From NCBI GenBank assembly GCA_017893485.1, contig CM030361.1:144770941-144834940 (forward strand): a stretch of DNA of 64,000 nt, in the 5' to 3' direction. The DNA comes from Hemerocallis citrina (lineage: Eukaryota; Streptophyta; Magnoliopsida; Asparagales; Asphodelaceae). Position 1 is the stretch's first letter; each line of letters opens with the position of its first letter. A model generated the notes under the pieces. That model searched no databases. It saw only the letters and a list, made by a program, of their open reading frames with translations, and was not told the origin of the DNA. Positions 32,700 through 43,703 of the stretch are shown piece by piece. The translations under genes were made by a program, and so were the position numbers.

Positions 32700-34822
32700 T
32701 CAGGGCGCGACCTCTTTCCCGGGGCGACGAGAGGGGGTGGGGGTCGACGTCTCCGAAGGGGGCACCACCGCCAGCGGGGTAACCACGGAGCTCGGGACCT
32801 CGCCGGTGACATTGACTTCGGTCTCGGCTTCGTCCTCCCCTTCTTCTTCTTCCCCCTCTGATTCGAGGTCAAAGCCCTCGACGTGGCCCGGGAATAGTCT
32901 CCATCCCGAGCAGTCCACGTCGGGGTACGTCTTCGTCACCCGGGCGATTGCTTCGGCATAAGCTTTGGCCATGTTTTGGGCGAGGAAACCTTGCGCCTTC
33001 GCCAGGGTCGCGTCCTCTACCCCCTTCACTGCCGCAGCCTTGGCCTCTTCAGCTTTGGCCAATTGTTTTGCTGCCTCCTCCTTCTGCCGAAGAAGGTCGC
33101 TCTCCAGCTTCGCGACCTGCCCCTCGAGGTAATCGACCCTCGTCGACTTTGCCTCGAACTCGACCGTGAGCTTGTCGAGCTCGTTCCCCATCCAAGCTTT
33201 CTCCTTCCGAGCCTGGTCAGACTCCTGCTTCAGCTCCTTCTTCAGAGCTGCCAACCTCTCGGTGAGGTGCCCAAAATGGACAATGATCTGCGACAAGGAA
33301 TGAAGAATTAAAAGAGTTAGAAAAATTATAGCTAAAGAAATTCAACGACAGAAAAATCCAACACTTACCGAGACCGCCGAACGAGCGATCTCAATGACGT
33401 CGTCGCCTTCTTGACCGCCCTCCATGGCGGCCCAGGTCCTTCGGCGTGGCAAGGTGCTTGACGGCCTGCATGCTCGCCAAGGAGTTGCCGAGGAATCCAT
33501 CATGCTTCCGAACATGCCAGTCCGGAACACAGATCTTCTTGTGCTCCTCGGTCAGGAGCTCCTCGGCCGCCACCTATCAAGGGGGGGTCGTCATCCCCAG
33601 GGCTGCGGCGATGGGGAAGTCACCAACCCCGGTTGACACCGAGGCGCCTGCATCGGCAACAGCCGGACTCCGAAGGGTCTCCGCCTCCTCGATCGTCTCC
33701 GTGACCCTCGGAGTCTTTGGGGTCGGCAACTTAGTGGCCACCCTCTTGCGCTTCTTCGGTGCCTTATTGGTGAGCCCAGCTCTGAGGGCCAACACCTGCA
33801 TCGTAGTCCATCGTCTCTGCATTAAGGACAAGATTTGTTAGCGCAATGCAACTCAAAGAAAGTAAAGTATGAAAAACAAAGCATAAGAGCATAAAAGAAG
33901 CCGCGTACTGGGATCTACGCAGGCAGAGCCCTCCCCTGAACAAGATGTCCTCGGTCAGCTCCTTCCAATCGTACTTTGGCCGATCGAGAAGTGTCCGGAC
34001 TACCTCTTCTTCTTCAGGACGAAGCTTGGGCAGCGCCTTCGCCCTCTTCGGCACCCCTTCCACCCAACTGGAGGGGATCGGCCAGGCCTCCGAACTCCGC
34101 ACTATCAAGAACTTTTCACGCCAGTGCTTGATGGAGTCGGGACATATGACGAGCCTGCCGCCATGCCTCGGAGTCAAATAGTATCGGTACTCCGACCTGT
34201 TCCCTTGGTGTAGCCGATAGATTGTCCGAAGTACGTTCAGCTCTGACTCGATCCCAGCGGCTTGGCAGTGAAGTACGAAGCTGTTCATGACTCTCCATGC
34301 GTTCGGCATAAGTTGGATGGGGTTGACCCCGAACCAACTCAGGACGACGATAGCGAACGGATGGAGAGGTAGCCGAGCCCCGGCGATAAAGGCATCAACC
34401 GGCCAGCAACACATGGTCACTGGCAGCGGCGAGTTGGCCCTAACCCCGGGACCCGGCAGTATAAGCTCGTACTCATCCGGGATCTGGAAACAGTCCCGGA
34501 TCACTCCCAAGTCCTCTTCGCGAAGGATCGACGCCATCTCGTCCGCCTCCGTCATCTCCCTCACCGCATTCTCCTCGAAGGACCTCCCCCTCCCATGAAC
34601 TATGCACTCGGTGTGCTCCTCCGGAAGCTTCCGAACCCTGTGGAGTCCCATCAATTGCCCCAGCAATCTGCCGAACTCCCCCATACGCTTCAGATCCTCC
34701 ACGATCGAATCTTTGCCGAACACCTTCTTGCCCTTGTCTGGCCGACTCGGAGTGTGGGCTTCGACAACTTCAAGGGAGGGCTCGGACCAAGAGGTCGACT
34801 CGGAGACAGAAGCAAGAGACAT
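32700..34822 (-). pseudogene. Antisense spliced gene of Tat element (putative gypsy-type transposon protein, PF04195-like)
   Basis: Exon 1 runs from ATG at 34822 to about 33915. It includes the conserved segment ARLPLHPFAIVVLSWFGVNP, IQLMPNAWRVMNSFVLHCQA and KHWREKFLIVRSSEAWPIPS, matching the family called putative gypsy-type transposon protein. A donor (GTACGC) near 33914 and an acceptor (ttaatgcag) near 33810 bound intron 1. Exon 2 (KAPKKRKRVATKLPTPKTPR, then PDWHVRKHDGFLGNSLASMQ) has frameshifts near 33580 and 33420. A donor GTAAGT near 33367 and acceptor ttgtcgcag near 33292 bound intron 2. Exon 3 (33290-32700) is a long coiled coil (LAALKKELKQESDQARKEKA ... LAKAEEAKAAAVKG) with an acidic tail and ends in a stop. 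It reads opposite to gag-pol and has its own TATA box. Its role is unknown; because of the two frameshifts I call it a pseudogene. Confidence 0.75.
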
Positions 34823-34960
34823 AGTTTATGAAATTACCGTAAAAGATTAGCTGCCGGAAACTCCACCAGAAAACGAACGGAGATCACCAGAGACACTCGC
34901 TTAGCACAAAAGATCGCCTGAGCAAAAGAGGAGAGAAGTGAAAAATGAGAGAGGGGGTGG

Positions 34961-34972
34961 GGTTTTATAGAG
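34961..34972 (-). promoter_or_regulatory. TATA box of the antisense gene in element 3
   Basis: Minus-strand CTCTATAAAACC lies about 140 bp upstream of the ATG at 34822, with no other TATA box between them. The placement fits an independent promoter for the antisense gene, with the 57-bp array starting about 290 bp further upstream. Confidence 0.6.
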
Positions 34973-35260
34973 CGAGGCGTGCAAAACGAGGTTAATGGGC
35001 CTGTACTGCCGGCCCATTCCCGCAAAACGACAAAAGCGACCTCAATCGTCGCCTTGTTTACCATGCCAAGCCGTACATCGCATTAATTACAGTCCCATCT
35101 GGCAGAATCTCAAAGTTCATTGCATTAAATGAGCATCTCGTCTGTCAGAGCTGTTAGAAGTTCAGAAGCCATCACATTTAATGACTGCCACGCCTGTCAG
35201 GAGCGCAAAAGCCACCAACTCCGCAATTCATTCTCCATCGGAAAGTAACAAAGTCAAGGG

Positions 35261-36208
35261 CTTCGGCACCAGCTGCCGAGCGTTCTTGACACCGACCGTG
35301 TTACATGGAAAGTTGGGGGTTCAGCACCAGCTGCCGAGCGTTCTTGACACTAACCGTGTTACATGGAAAGTTGAGGTTCGGCACCAGCTGCCGAGCGTTC
35401 TTGACACCGACCGTGTTACATGAAAAGTTGGAGTTCGGTACCAGCTGCTGAGCGCTCTTGACACCGACCATGTTACATGGAAAGTTGGGGTTCGGCACCA
35501 GCTGCCGAGCGCTCTTGACACCGAACGTGTTACATGGAAAGATAGAGTTCGGCACCAACTGCCGAGTGTTCTTGACACCGACCGTGTTACATGGAAAGTT
35601 GGGGTTCGGCGCCAGCTGCCGAGCGTTCTTGACACCGACCGTGTTACATGGAAATTTGGGGTTCGGCGCCAGCTGCCGAGCGTTCTTAACACCGACCGTG
35701 TTACATGGAAAGTTGAGGTTCGACACCAGCTGCCGAGCGTTCTTGACACCGACCGTGTTACATGGAAAGTTGGAGTTCGGCACCAGCTGTCGAGCGTTCT
35801 TGACACCGACCGTGTTACATGGAAAGTTGGGGTTCGGCACGACCATGTTACATGGAAAGTTGGGGTTCGGCACCAGCTACTGAGCGCTCTTGACACCGAC
35901 CGTGTTACATGGAAAGATGGGGTTCGGCACTAGCTGCCGAGCGTTCTTGACACCGACCATGTTACATGGAAAGATGAGGTTCGGCACCAGCTGCCGAGCG
36001 TTCTTGACACCGACCATGTTACATGGAAAGATGAGGTTCGGCACTAGCTGCCAGAGCGATCTTGACACCGACCATGTTACATGGAAAGTTGGGGTTCGGC
36101 ACCATCTACCGAGCGCTCTTGACACCGACCATGTTACATGGAAAGTTGGAGTTCGGCACCAGTTGTCGGGCGTTCTTGACACCGACCATGTTGCATGGAA
36201 AGTTGGAC
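35261..36208. repeat. 57-bp tandem array upstream of the antisense promoter (element 3)
   Basis: About 17 copies of a 57-bp unit built from ttcggcaccagctgccgagc, gttcttgacaccgaccgtgt and tacatggaaagttgggg. One copy at about 35820-35850 is shortened. caccagctgccgag contains the palindrome CAGCTG. Because 57 is 19 codons, long frames stay open on both strands (up to 191 codons); these are repeat artefacts, not genes. The array sits between the 3' LTR and the antisense TATA box. Confidence 0.93.
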
Positions 36209-36747
36209 CTCGGACCTCGCCGAACTCCCTCTCAGCACTCACAACCTAGCCGAGGTCCCTTTCTACTTCGGAAGAAGGTGCTGAACCACCTACAGACCTC
36301 GGCCTCCTAGGCAGCGAGTGCTAGAAGGGTTCGGAAGTGTGATACAAGCATGTAGGTCACACAACGAAGGAAAACGGCCGAACCACCCGCCAAGAGATCG
36401 CAAAAAAATAATTAAAAATTTGGGAAGTTAAGGAAGAACTCCTGGCAAGTAATTGTAAAGTTGGGGAAGCATTTTCTAGTCCCCAAACAAGCAATTATTA
36501 CCAAGAACAATCTTCTGAGACCCCCGAATGACGAATTGGCACGTTGCAAAGGTGAACAAAAACACCACATGATCCGGAAAGCTCAAGAACAACTCAGAGT
36601 ACAGACAACTTGAAAAGTCACCACACTACCTCCTTCAAAGATTCAAAACCTTCCATTTGGACTCCTACACAACTCCACTAGCCATTAAAACAGTAAAACT
36701 ACTCCTCAAAGGCTGATCAAACTCAGTCTTCGGGAGTGGGGGGCTCG
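36209..36747 (+). other. 3' non-coding interior of element 3 with polypurine tract
   Basis: No gene is seen in this stretch. It ends with gggagtggggggctcg (36732-36747), the polypurine tract that primes plus-strand synthesis, directly before the LTR start tgatatggc. The right-edge Tat element has the equivalent gagtgggggcctcg in its own orientation. Confidence 0.8.
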
Positions 36748-37355
36748 TGATATGGCTAAAAATGGGGTTTAATCGGAACCGTCCAAATCGGGCACGAATC
36801 TTAAAGCCCAAGGGGTAAAACGGTAATTTCACCTACCAATGGGTCTGAAGTGGGTACTGGATCTCCTTCCCAAAGATCCAATAGCCCACGAACGGATCCA
36901 CCTCAACTGGGTGCGGGTTTTAACTCGCAGCAAACCCAGTCCAGAAAAGATAGAATTAGGGTTTCTGATTCATCATAATCAACGGCCCTGATTCACATCG
37001 ATCTTTTCATTGGGCATTAGGGATTACATTCCTAATCTGTTTACAAGGAGAATATTCCTTATCAGATCACGGGGATTACATTCCTAATTTGATCCCTAAG
37101 ACGCCTATAAATACCCTTCCATCCATCTCCATTAAGAGGTAATCAATCTTTCTCCAGTTTTCACGCTCTTTCATAATCTTCCCTGATTACTGACTTGAGC
37201 GTCGGAGGGTGCGTCGCCGGGAATAACCCCGGTGTCTCGCACTTTTTGCAGGTGCACGGCGGGAGTCATCGTCAAACTCCGACGGAACAGGTATACAGGT
37301 TTGCTATCCAGTTTTCCTAAGAATCCACAAATACTATCTGTTTGTCCCCACACCA
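36748..37355 (+). repeat. 3' LTR of element 3
   Basis: 608 bp, starting tgatatggctaaaaatgg and ending ccccacacca. It has a TATA box TATAAATA at 37106-37113, about 360 bp from the start. The last 120 bp matches 24271-24390. The start and end are shared with the LTR at 61846-62398, which is inverted and diverged. Confidence 0.92.
37106..37113 (+). promoter_or_regulatory. LTR TATA box of element 3
   Basis: TATAAATA in cctataaatacccttcc. Transcription would start about 30 bp downstream near 37140. This copy is the 3' LTR, and the 5' copy has lost the site, so the genomic promoter is gone. Confidence 0.65.
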
Positions 37356-37997
37356 GATTTAGCGGCAACAGCCGTTATTATCCAATAATAATTTCACTTC
37401 ACAATCGGTTGATAGATGGAGAAAAAACTAATTTTTGTGAGGCACCGTTGTTAACTCAAATATATAAATAGAGTGAGTAAACATTGGAATTGGTATCAGT
37501 CGTTGAAATAACCGTTAGGGACAAAATTTATTCTTGAGATAGCCGTTGGAGGTTAAAATAATCCCAAAAAAATCAAAACAAAAAAAAATAACCCCTTAAA
37601 GCTTGGACGGAAAAAATTGTCCCGTCCAAGGAAAAAAAAAACTTCGAACGGGATAATGTATTGTGTTTGTTCTCCTCCTTTTTTTTTTTTTGGGACGTTA
37701 CATCATGTACTGTCCGATATTTTTTAAATTTTTTTGAAAAAAACCCTAAGACAAAACATGAAGATGCGTCCAATCGTCATAAAAAATTATTTAAAAATTG
37801 AGACGAAATATGGTGTACTGTCTTTTATATTTAGCAATCGCCAAATTCATTTCTCATATGTGAGAAGTTACTGTTCCTCGTTTGCTAAAAATTAGCAAAA
37901 TAGCAAACGAGTGCAGTGCTATTTTTTTCTCATTTTGCCAAATTGGAAAAATACCAAACGAGTTAAGAATGAAAAAAGAGTAAAAAACTAGAAGCAA
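37356..37997. other. AT-rich flank without genes
   Basis: Only A/T-rich sequence with a small hairpin (cttggacgg ... ccgtccaag, about 37601-37629). No transposon ends or coding signal were found. Confidence 0.55.
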
Positions 37998-38073
37998 TTC
38001 CCAAACTGACCCACTTTTTGAAAGTTTTTTTCCAAACTGACCCACTTTTTAAAAAAAAATTCAAACCGACCCA

Positions 38074-39190
38074 CTCGCTATCTCAGATAGCGAGTTTAGT
38101 CAAAATAAACTCGCTATCTGGGATAGCGAGTGTTGGTTTTGGGTTTTTTAGTTTCTTTCTTCGCCAAGACTTGTTGTCTCAAACAGCGAGCTTATTTTAA
38201 TCAAACTCGCTGTTTGAGATAGCAAGTGTTGATTTGAGTTTTTAACTTTCTCAATCCAGTCTCACCGAGAACTACGAGAATTCGCAACGACATGGATGTA
38301 TGGGATAGGTTTAGCACAGGTACGGGAATGAAATGTTCGAAATGTGGGTTGCATGGACACAATATGCGGCGATGTAGGGCTAGAGGATCTCAAAACAGTT
38401 CAACCATGTAAAATTCCAATGTGTTTGTATGTGTTTGTCTTTGTTTCGTGGACTTTATAGTAGTTTGTATTTGTTTTATTATGTGATGTGGACTTTCTAG
38501 TAGTTTGTACGTGTTTCATTTTGAATTATGATAATTCTCATATGTTTCAACATCATTTTGAGCTATCTAAGAAAGCAGGTTTGGAAGGTGGATATTGCTA
38601 AGAGCATCAGACTCAAGACTCGCTATCTCAGATAGCGGGTTTGGGTCAAAGTGCCTCGCTATCTGTGATAGCGAGTTTTGAGTTGAGTCTTAGCTTTCTC
38701 AGAAAGTGAGGAAGTTTGAACCACACGCGCTTTCTGAGATAGCAAGTTTAGGCCAAATATTTTCAAGACAAAACCGTAGTTGCAGTCTGACCTTTACATT
38801 CATATAAACACAACATACAACTCAAACCATCACTAATTCAAAGACAACTCAACTTCATCACCAATTCCACCGCACTCCTTTTCTCAAAATCACGAATTCA
38901 CGATTATCAAAGATCGAATTTGGGGGCTAGGGTTTATGGGCTATCGAAGAGGGAGAGTTGAGAAACAGAGATAGAAGGAGAAAAGAAACAACGAGTCTGG
39001 GATTTTAAAAAGCCCCAATCGACACTCGCTGTCTCAAATAGCGAGTTTGGTTAAAATAGGCTCACTGTTTGAGACAGTGAGTCTTGGCCAAGAAAGAAAC
39101 TAAAAAACCCAAAACCAATACCGAAAAGCAACACACGCTATCTCAGATAGCGAGTTGTTTTTGACTAAACTCGCTATCTGGGATAGCGAA
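38074..39190. repeat. Family of ~12 short palindromes in the long-TIR transposon
   Basis: 21-nt palindromes with 10-nt arms around one central base. They lie at 38074, 38110, 38170, 38206, 38619, 38655, about 38691, about 38726, 39025, 39061, 39134 and 39170 (start positions). The commonest arm is CTCGCTATCT. Others differ but stay largely self-complementary, for example CTCACTGTTT with AGACAGTGAG at 39061 and AGCTTTCT with AGAAAGTG at 38691. Left and right TIR copies correspond pairwise in inverted order. Confidence 0.8.
38292..38411 (+). pseudogene. MULE transposase C-terminal remnant with CCHC zinc knuckle
   Basis: A 39-codon frame ending in TAA, too short for usual ORF cut-offs. It reads MDVWDRFSTGTGMKCSKCGL then HGHNMRRCRARGS. 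CSKCGLHGHNMRRC is a CX2CX4HX4C knuckle of the kind found at the end of MuDR-type transposases. The in-frame residues before the ATG (SPRTTRIRND) resemble the basic GRPxTTRIRNEMD stretch that precedes that knuckle in the family. It is probably what is left of the transposase of the autonomous parent. Confidence 0.6.
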
Positions 39191-39265
39191 TGGATCGGTT
39201 TTGAATTTTTTTTAAAAAAGTAGGTCAGTTTGGAAAAACTTTCAAAAAGTGGGTCAATTTGGGAA

Positions 39266-39866
39266 AAAATTCAAAGAACTACTGTCGACTTATTGTACGT
39301 CTCATCTCACCGTAATCAAAGCTCTAGATAGCACATTATTTCTATCTGTTGTCCCTCAAAGAGTAAAATGGAATATGGAATTTTTAAATCACCAAAACTA
39401 TAACAAAATTTAAAAAAACATAGAATAAACATAAGTATAAAAAACAACAGTACCTTTGGGAAAGTTTGACTACGAATCATGTCATGAAGAATCTATTGTT
39501 TTCCTCACTAGTTTATTCTTATCAACACAAAAAAGTCTGCTAACTTTAATGGTGGCCCTAAATAGTTGGGATATTTAAATTCCAATCATAAGAAATGGCC
39601 AATATTTGTGTTCTCATATGGTCATATGATACTAATCTTTTCTTATAGGAGTTAACTTATAAGATACCGATTTTACATGTGGTCCAAGAGTAAGATATTG
39701 ACTTTTTGTCTGCTTAAAATACATAAATAAGTATGCTTAAGATGCATAAATAAATAAAATGGGCACAGTAGTTCCATCAGAATCATTATTATCCATTTAT
39801 CTATTTTCATGTGGGCAACACTTGTTTTACTATTGGGAGAATCATCTCTAACCTCTTATATTATAA
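39266..39866. other. AT-rich DNA without recognised features
   Basis: No open frame with a domain and no terminal repeats. It separates the long-TIR transposon from the Helitron-like element. Confidence 0.55.
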
Positions 39867-40267
39867 CTAGTATAATGCACATGCGATGCACGTTTATAAA
39901 GGTGTGTAGGATTTTGGGAAAGGGGCAGGTCACCGAAGTGGTTGCATGCATGCATGCAGACAGGCATGCACAATTTATTCATTTTGATATTTGCATGCAT
40001 GTGTTAGACCCACTGGCTTTGATAGGAGGAAACTTTTTATGAATAAATTGTGCTTGCAAGTACATGCAAATCTATACTATTAATTATTTTCCCAAAACTA
40101 TGCAGACAGGTATGCTAATCTATGCATGTTAATTATTTTTCCAATACATACAAATTACATTTCTGACATCAGATATTAATCCTATATTTTTTTTTAGCAT
40201 TTTATGTTTATGAGGGCATGATAGTAAAAAGCTGCCAAAATGAGGTTTTGCTTAATAATAGTATAGA
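39867..40267 (-). mobile_element. Short non-autonomous Helitron-like element
   Basis: Read on the minus strand it starts TCTATACTATTATTAAGC (5' TC end at 40267) and ends ...GCATTATACTAG (CTRR end at 39867). Just before this end is a GC-rich imperfect hairpin, GTGCATCGCATGTGC. The flanking bases are A on the 5' side and T on the 3' side, as expected for insertion between A and T with no target duplication. At 401 bp it encodes nothing recognisable; the open frame 39809-40042 that crosses it has no domain. Confidence 0.65.
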
Positions 40268-41262
40268 TGGGAGAATACCTTAGTGTCATTTATAAATCTA
40301 ACAACGCATACATTGCACGTGCATAACTCATATGAAGAAGGTCTTAGGTTCGAGCTCTCACTATGTCATATTTTTTACTTTAACTTTTTTAGGAATATAT
40401 TAAATGTGCATCACGCGTGTAGATTATCTATGTATATCTATCTATCTATAATATAATATATAATAACTACTATAATGTAATATGTTATAGACAAGCTGAT
40501 CTCTCCATCTTCCCCACATCCGGTCTCTCCTTTCATTCTTCACCCCCTTTTCCTTCGTTAATTTTGTTGGGCTCAGTCCGCCCGTCCGACCCAGATCCTC
40601 GGATCTCCGTCTCCCCGCCTCCGGAGTCTTCACCTCTTTTCTCCTCGTCCCCTTTGCTGGTCGGCTCGCTGAGGTTCGGCCGGGCCCAGCTTCTCATTTC
40701 CCGCCGTCCTCTATTTTGGAGCTTCTGCCTCGTCGCTGGGTCCTCTGCTGTGCTCCGGCGGTTGTGTTCCAGCCCTCTAGCTTCGATCATCTCGATTGCC
40801 TGTAGAGTTTTCAGCCTCGCCCCTCTCTGTAAGTATTTTTTTCACCTATTTTTGTTTTTCTGTGTTTGAGCTGGTCTTTCTGCGCGTGCTTTTGTCTTTT
40901 TATTTTGAGATCTTCGTGGATCTCTCTCCTGATTGCCTTGTATGTTTGTTCTGCCATAGCGATTTCTTCATTTTCTCAGAGTTCTATTTGGGATTCGGTG
41001 TTGTTTTACCAATTCATTGGTGTTTTGCAGTGGTTCAGGCTAGGCTAATTCTTACTTTACTACGGTAAGAGCTAGTGCTACACCTGTTGCCGTCATTTTG
41101 AGCTCTAGAGCTCGGTGACCTCTTTTTCGGAGTACTTAACTTCTTCGCTCTCCTTCTTACTTTCTAAGTTAGATCGCTACAGTAGCGATCAGTGGTCTTC
41201 TCTGTTCTTCGATTTCGCTTTCTTCTTCTCTTTGCCCTGTGACTGTTGTGGGCCGAGCCTCT

Positions 41263-43418
41263 ATGGGCTCCTCTTGGGTGGATATTGTCAAAAAAAAAAT
41301 CCAGCAATTATAATTGCCCTTCTGAGGCCGCTGGTGTTGGCCCCCCGCGGAGTTATCCTACAGCGTTGAATGCTGAGTTGGCCCGGCCCAATCACCAGAA
41401 TCTTCCTAGACGTTTCCCTGCTTCCTTTTACCGCCCTTTCAACTCCACCTTCTCTTCTCAATCAAAGAGTTCTTCATCCCCCTCCTCCCCCCAATCTCTG
41501 ATTTGTTTTCGTTGCCTCCAAGCGGAGCATATTCGGGCTTTTTGCACTGACGCACTGACGACATGAAGTGTCTGTTCTGTTTGAAATCGGGTCATGCTTG
41601 TAACCGCTGTTTCGCTTTACAACAAATTTTGGGGTTGGCTAGGGGAGTTCCCATCTCCGACCAAGTTATCCCAGTGCTTGATTTCCCCTCTCTGCAATCT
41701 AAGCTAGCAGATTTGCTAGCGTCCAAGTCTAAGAAGGCTAAGGTTTCTGCTTCTTCTCCTCTCCTCCCTACGCCTCCCGTCTCGCAACGCTTAACTACGA
41801 CGGTTCAACCCTCACCCTAAGGGATTGCTTCTGCCTCTTCGCAACTATCCAACCCTCCAGCGACTGTGATGTTCATCCCTGCTATCAAACTTTCCGATAA
41901 GATAAGCAGATTTGAGCACTACGGTGCTGTCTCTTTCAGTGGTGGGTCGGTTTCTAACTCTACTTTAGATGCATTCCTTAACAATTTCTGTAACGTGCAA
42001 GACTGGGTGTAGGCTACCGACATTTGTTCCAATGGGGAAGTGGTCATTAATTGCCCTTCTATTAAAAATCTGGAAGCTCTTATGTCCATCAACTCCCTCT
42101 CGATCAGAGCAATCAAACTTTCGATTCGCAAATGGAGGTACCTCTGTCCTTCCCCCCTCCCTTGATTCTCACTGATGTTAATGTCACTTTACTGGGCCTT
42201 CCGCCATTTTGTGATTCTCATCGTGTTGTTGCGGGTCTAAATGTGTCGGTGATTTGAAGCACATTTCTTCCTCGGCTATGCTAGCCTCAGGGTGCCTTCA
42301 GGTGGATGTTGTTTTCTATTGTCCTGCGGTGAACGATAGAATTGAGACTTACTCCATTAGAGATCACAAATCAGTTTTTGCGGTATCGGTCATTTATCAA
42401 GATATCTCTGTTAGTGTACTGTCTACATCTCCCCTGTCTTTGGGTGTTTCCAAAACCCCTGCGCAACCCCAACCATTTCCCAGCACCTTCTTCGTGGGTA
42501 CTTCGTCTCAGTCGACTACCCCTTCGTCTAAATGGAGGATGTCTCACAAAGTGACCCCTAGAAAAAAAACCACTAATTTAACGGAAAGGGTTTATTACTT
42601 CTACAAAGTCTTTTAGCTCTCCTTCTAAGCCTCATAATTTGGTCTGGATTAATCTAGACATTGCTTCGGTTAAAACCCACCCCCTGACTCAATCTGATAT
42701 TGTTGAACGAATTCCCAAGCTGCCTCCTCATCCTCCTTCTAAGGCTCCGCTGGCTACCTGTGAGCCTGCGACTAAGGACGATGCCCCGGATCACCAAAAA
42801 TTGGGTGTTAAGAATGAAAAGTGGCCTGTGTGGGAGGTGAATCCTTATTACTCTTGTGATTGGGATAAATTCATCTCCGCGGCTCACGGCACTTCATCAT
42901 CAGGCCCCCCTCTTTCTTCTAAGTCAGGCAAAGCTTTATCTTTCCCTTCCCAGAAATCTGATGCATGGATTGATAAAGATAACCTTCTAGAAGAAGAATT
43001 GGCCAATTTGGATCAATCTCACTCACAAAAGAAGGTATGCTTTACTTCTAAATCTTTGGTTTTTAAGTTCCTTTTCTCTAATTGTCGTGTTTCCCTTAGA
43101 CCGCGCTTATCAAACTTGAGCTGTTATTCTCCATATTTGGCTAGATTCAATCTCGATTACTGCCTTTCCTCTTACTTTCATCTTAACTCTCCTATTGGGG
43201 CTCCTGCTCCGTCCCTAGTGGGTTTTAACTTACCCAGTCTCGGTAAAGAGACTACTCCTAATTATCCCCATTCAACGCTCACTTCTATGGGTCCCTCTTC
43301 CCGGATTACTACTTACTCGATGGAGTCGAGCTGCCCTTCCGCGGCGCCTTTTAGATTTGCTGAGTATTCCCTTATTGGGAGCCAGCAGTCTCATAATCCC
43401 CCCTCTAAAAAAAATTAA
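41263..43418 (+). pseudogene. LINE ORF1 (nucleic-acid-binding protein with tandem CCHC knuckles)
   Basis: Likely start at ATG 41263 (MGSSWVDIVKKK), followed by a frameshift in the A-run. A Pro/Ser-rich segment leads to two adjacent knuckles: CFRCLQAEHIRAFC (about 41505-41546) and CLFCLKSGHACNRC (about 41568-41612). A one-base shift lies between them, where TGA overlaps the ATG at 41564. Further pieces follow to about 42240 (SDKISRFEHYGAVSFSGGSV, then an RNA-binding-like region), and frame 42639-43418 carries a low-complexity tail. Plant L1 ORF1 proteins bind the LINE RNA as ribonucleoprotein; that role is from the family. Confidence 0.8.
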
Positions 43419-43703
43419 ATAAAGAGTCTTTCGCTGTCATTCGCTCTAGTGCTCGTCTCTGGACCAATAGAGTGTCTTTTGCAGCACAAGTTCGGAACAT
43501 GGATATATCTCCGCCTTCTATCTCCTCATCTGGAAAAGCTCAACTTGGATCCCTATATCAGGTGCATTTTGACTCCCTCTCTAATCTAGATATGCTCTCC
43601 CTTACTAGGAAAATGAGGTTCCTAGTTGATTAAGATAACTTTGTAGACTTTGACTCGATTCATTGCCGCAAAATCTCTCAAGCTTTTGAGACTAATTTCT
43701 TTA

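Larger units (their letters stand above)
24271..37355 (+). mobile_element. Ty3/gypsy Tat-lineage retrotransposon with antisense genes (element 3)
   Basis: Plus-strand element whose 3' LTR is complete (36748-37355) and whose 5' LTR keeps only the last 120 bp (24271-24390). The interior holds gag, protease, RT with a degenerate native RNase H, a second (archaeal-like) RNase H and integrase. Beyond these come a 113-bp tandem array, an antisense spliced gene region and a 57-bp tandem array, then a purine-rich tract at 36732-36747 next to the 3' LTR. The second RNase H and the antisense ORFs between pol and the 3' LTR are hallmarks of the plant Tat lineage (Grande, Retand and Ogre relatives). gag-pol is broken by several stops and frameshifts. 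No PBS is visible after the 5' LTR remnant. Confidence 0.9.
37998..39265. mobile_element. Long-TIR DNA transposon, probably a non-autonomous Mutator-like element
   Basis: The first ~250 bp (ttcccaaactgacccacttt, then aaccgacccactcgctatct and onward) is repeated in inverted orientation in the last ~250 bp (to gtgggtcaatttgggaa). The TIRs are built from short palindromes with the arm ctcgctatct (separate entry). The interior carries a 39-codon piece with a zinc knuckle like the C-terminus of MULE transposases, which is why I favour Mutator. No 9-bp target duplication is evident at the edges given, so the exact ends may be off by a few bases. Confidence 0.75.

Noticed and set aside
35301..35896. 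Two overlapping ~190-codon minus-strand frames of repeated PNFPCNTVGVKNARQL-like units
   Set aside because: They are created by the 57-bp tandem array and start and end with it.
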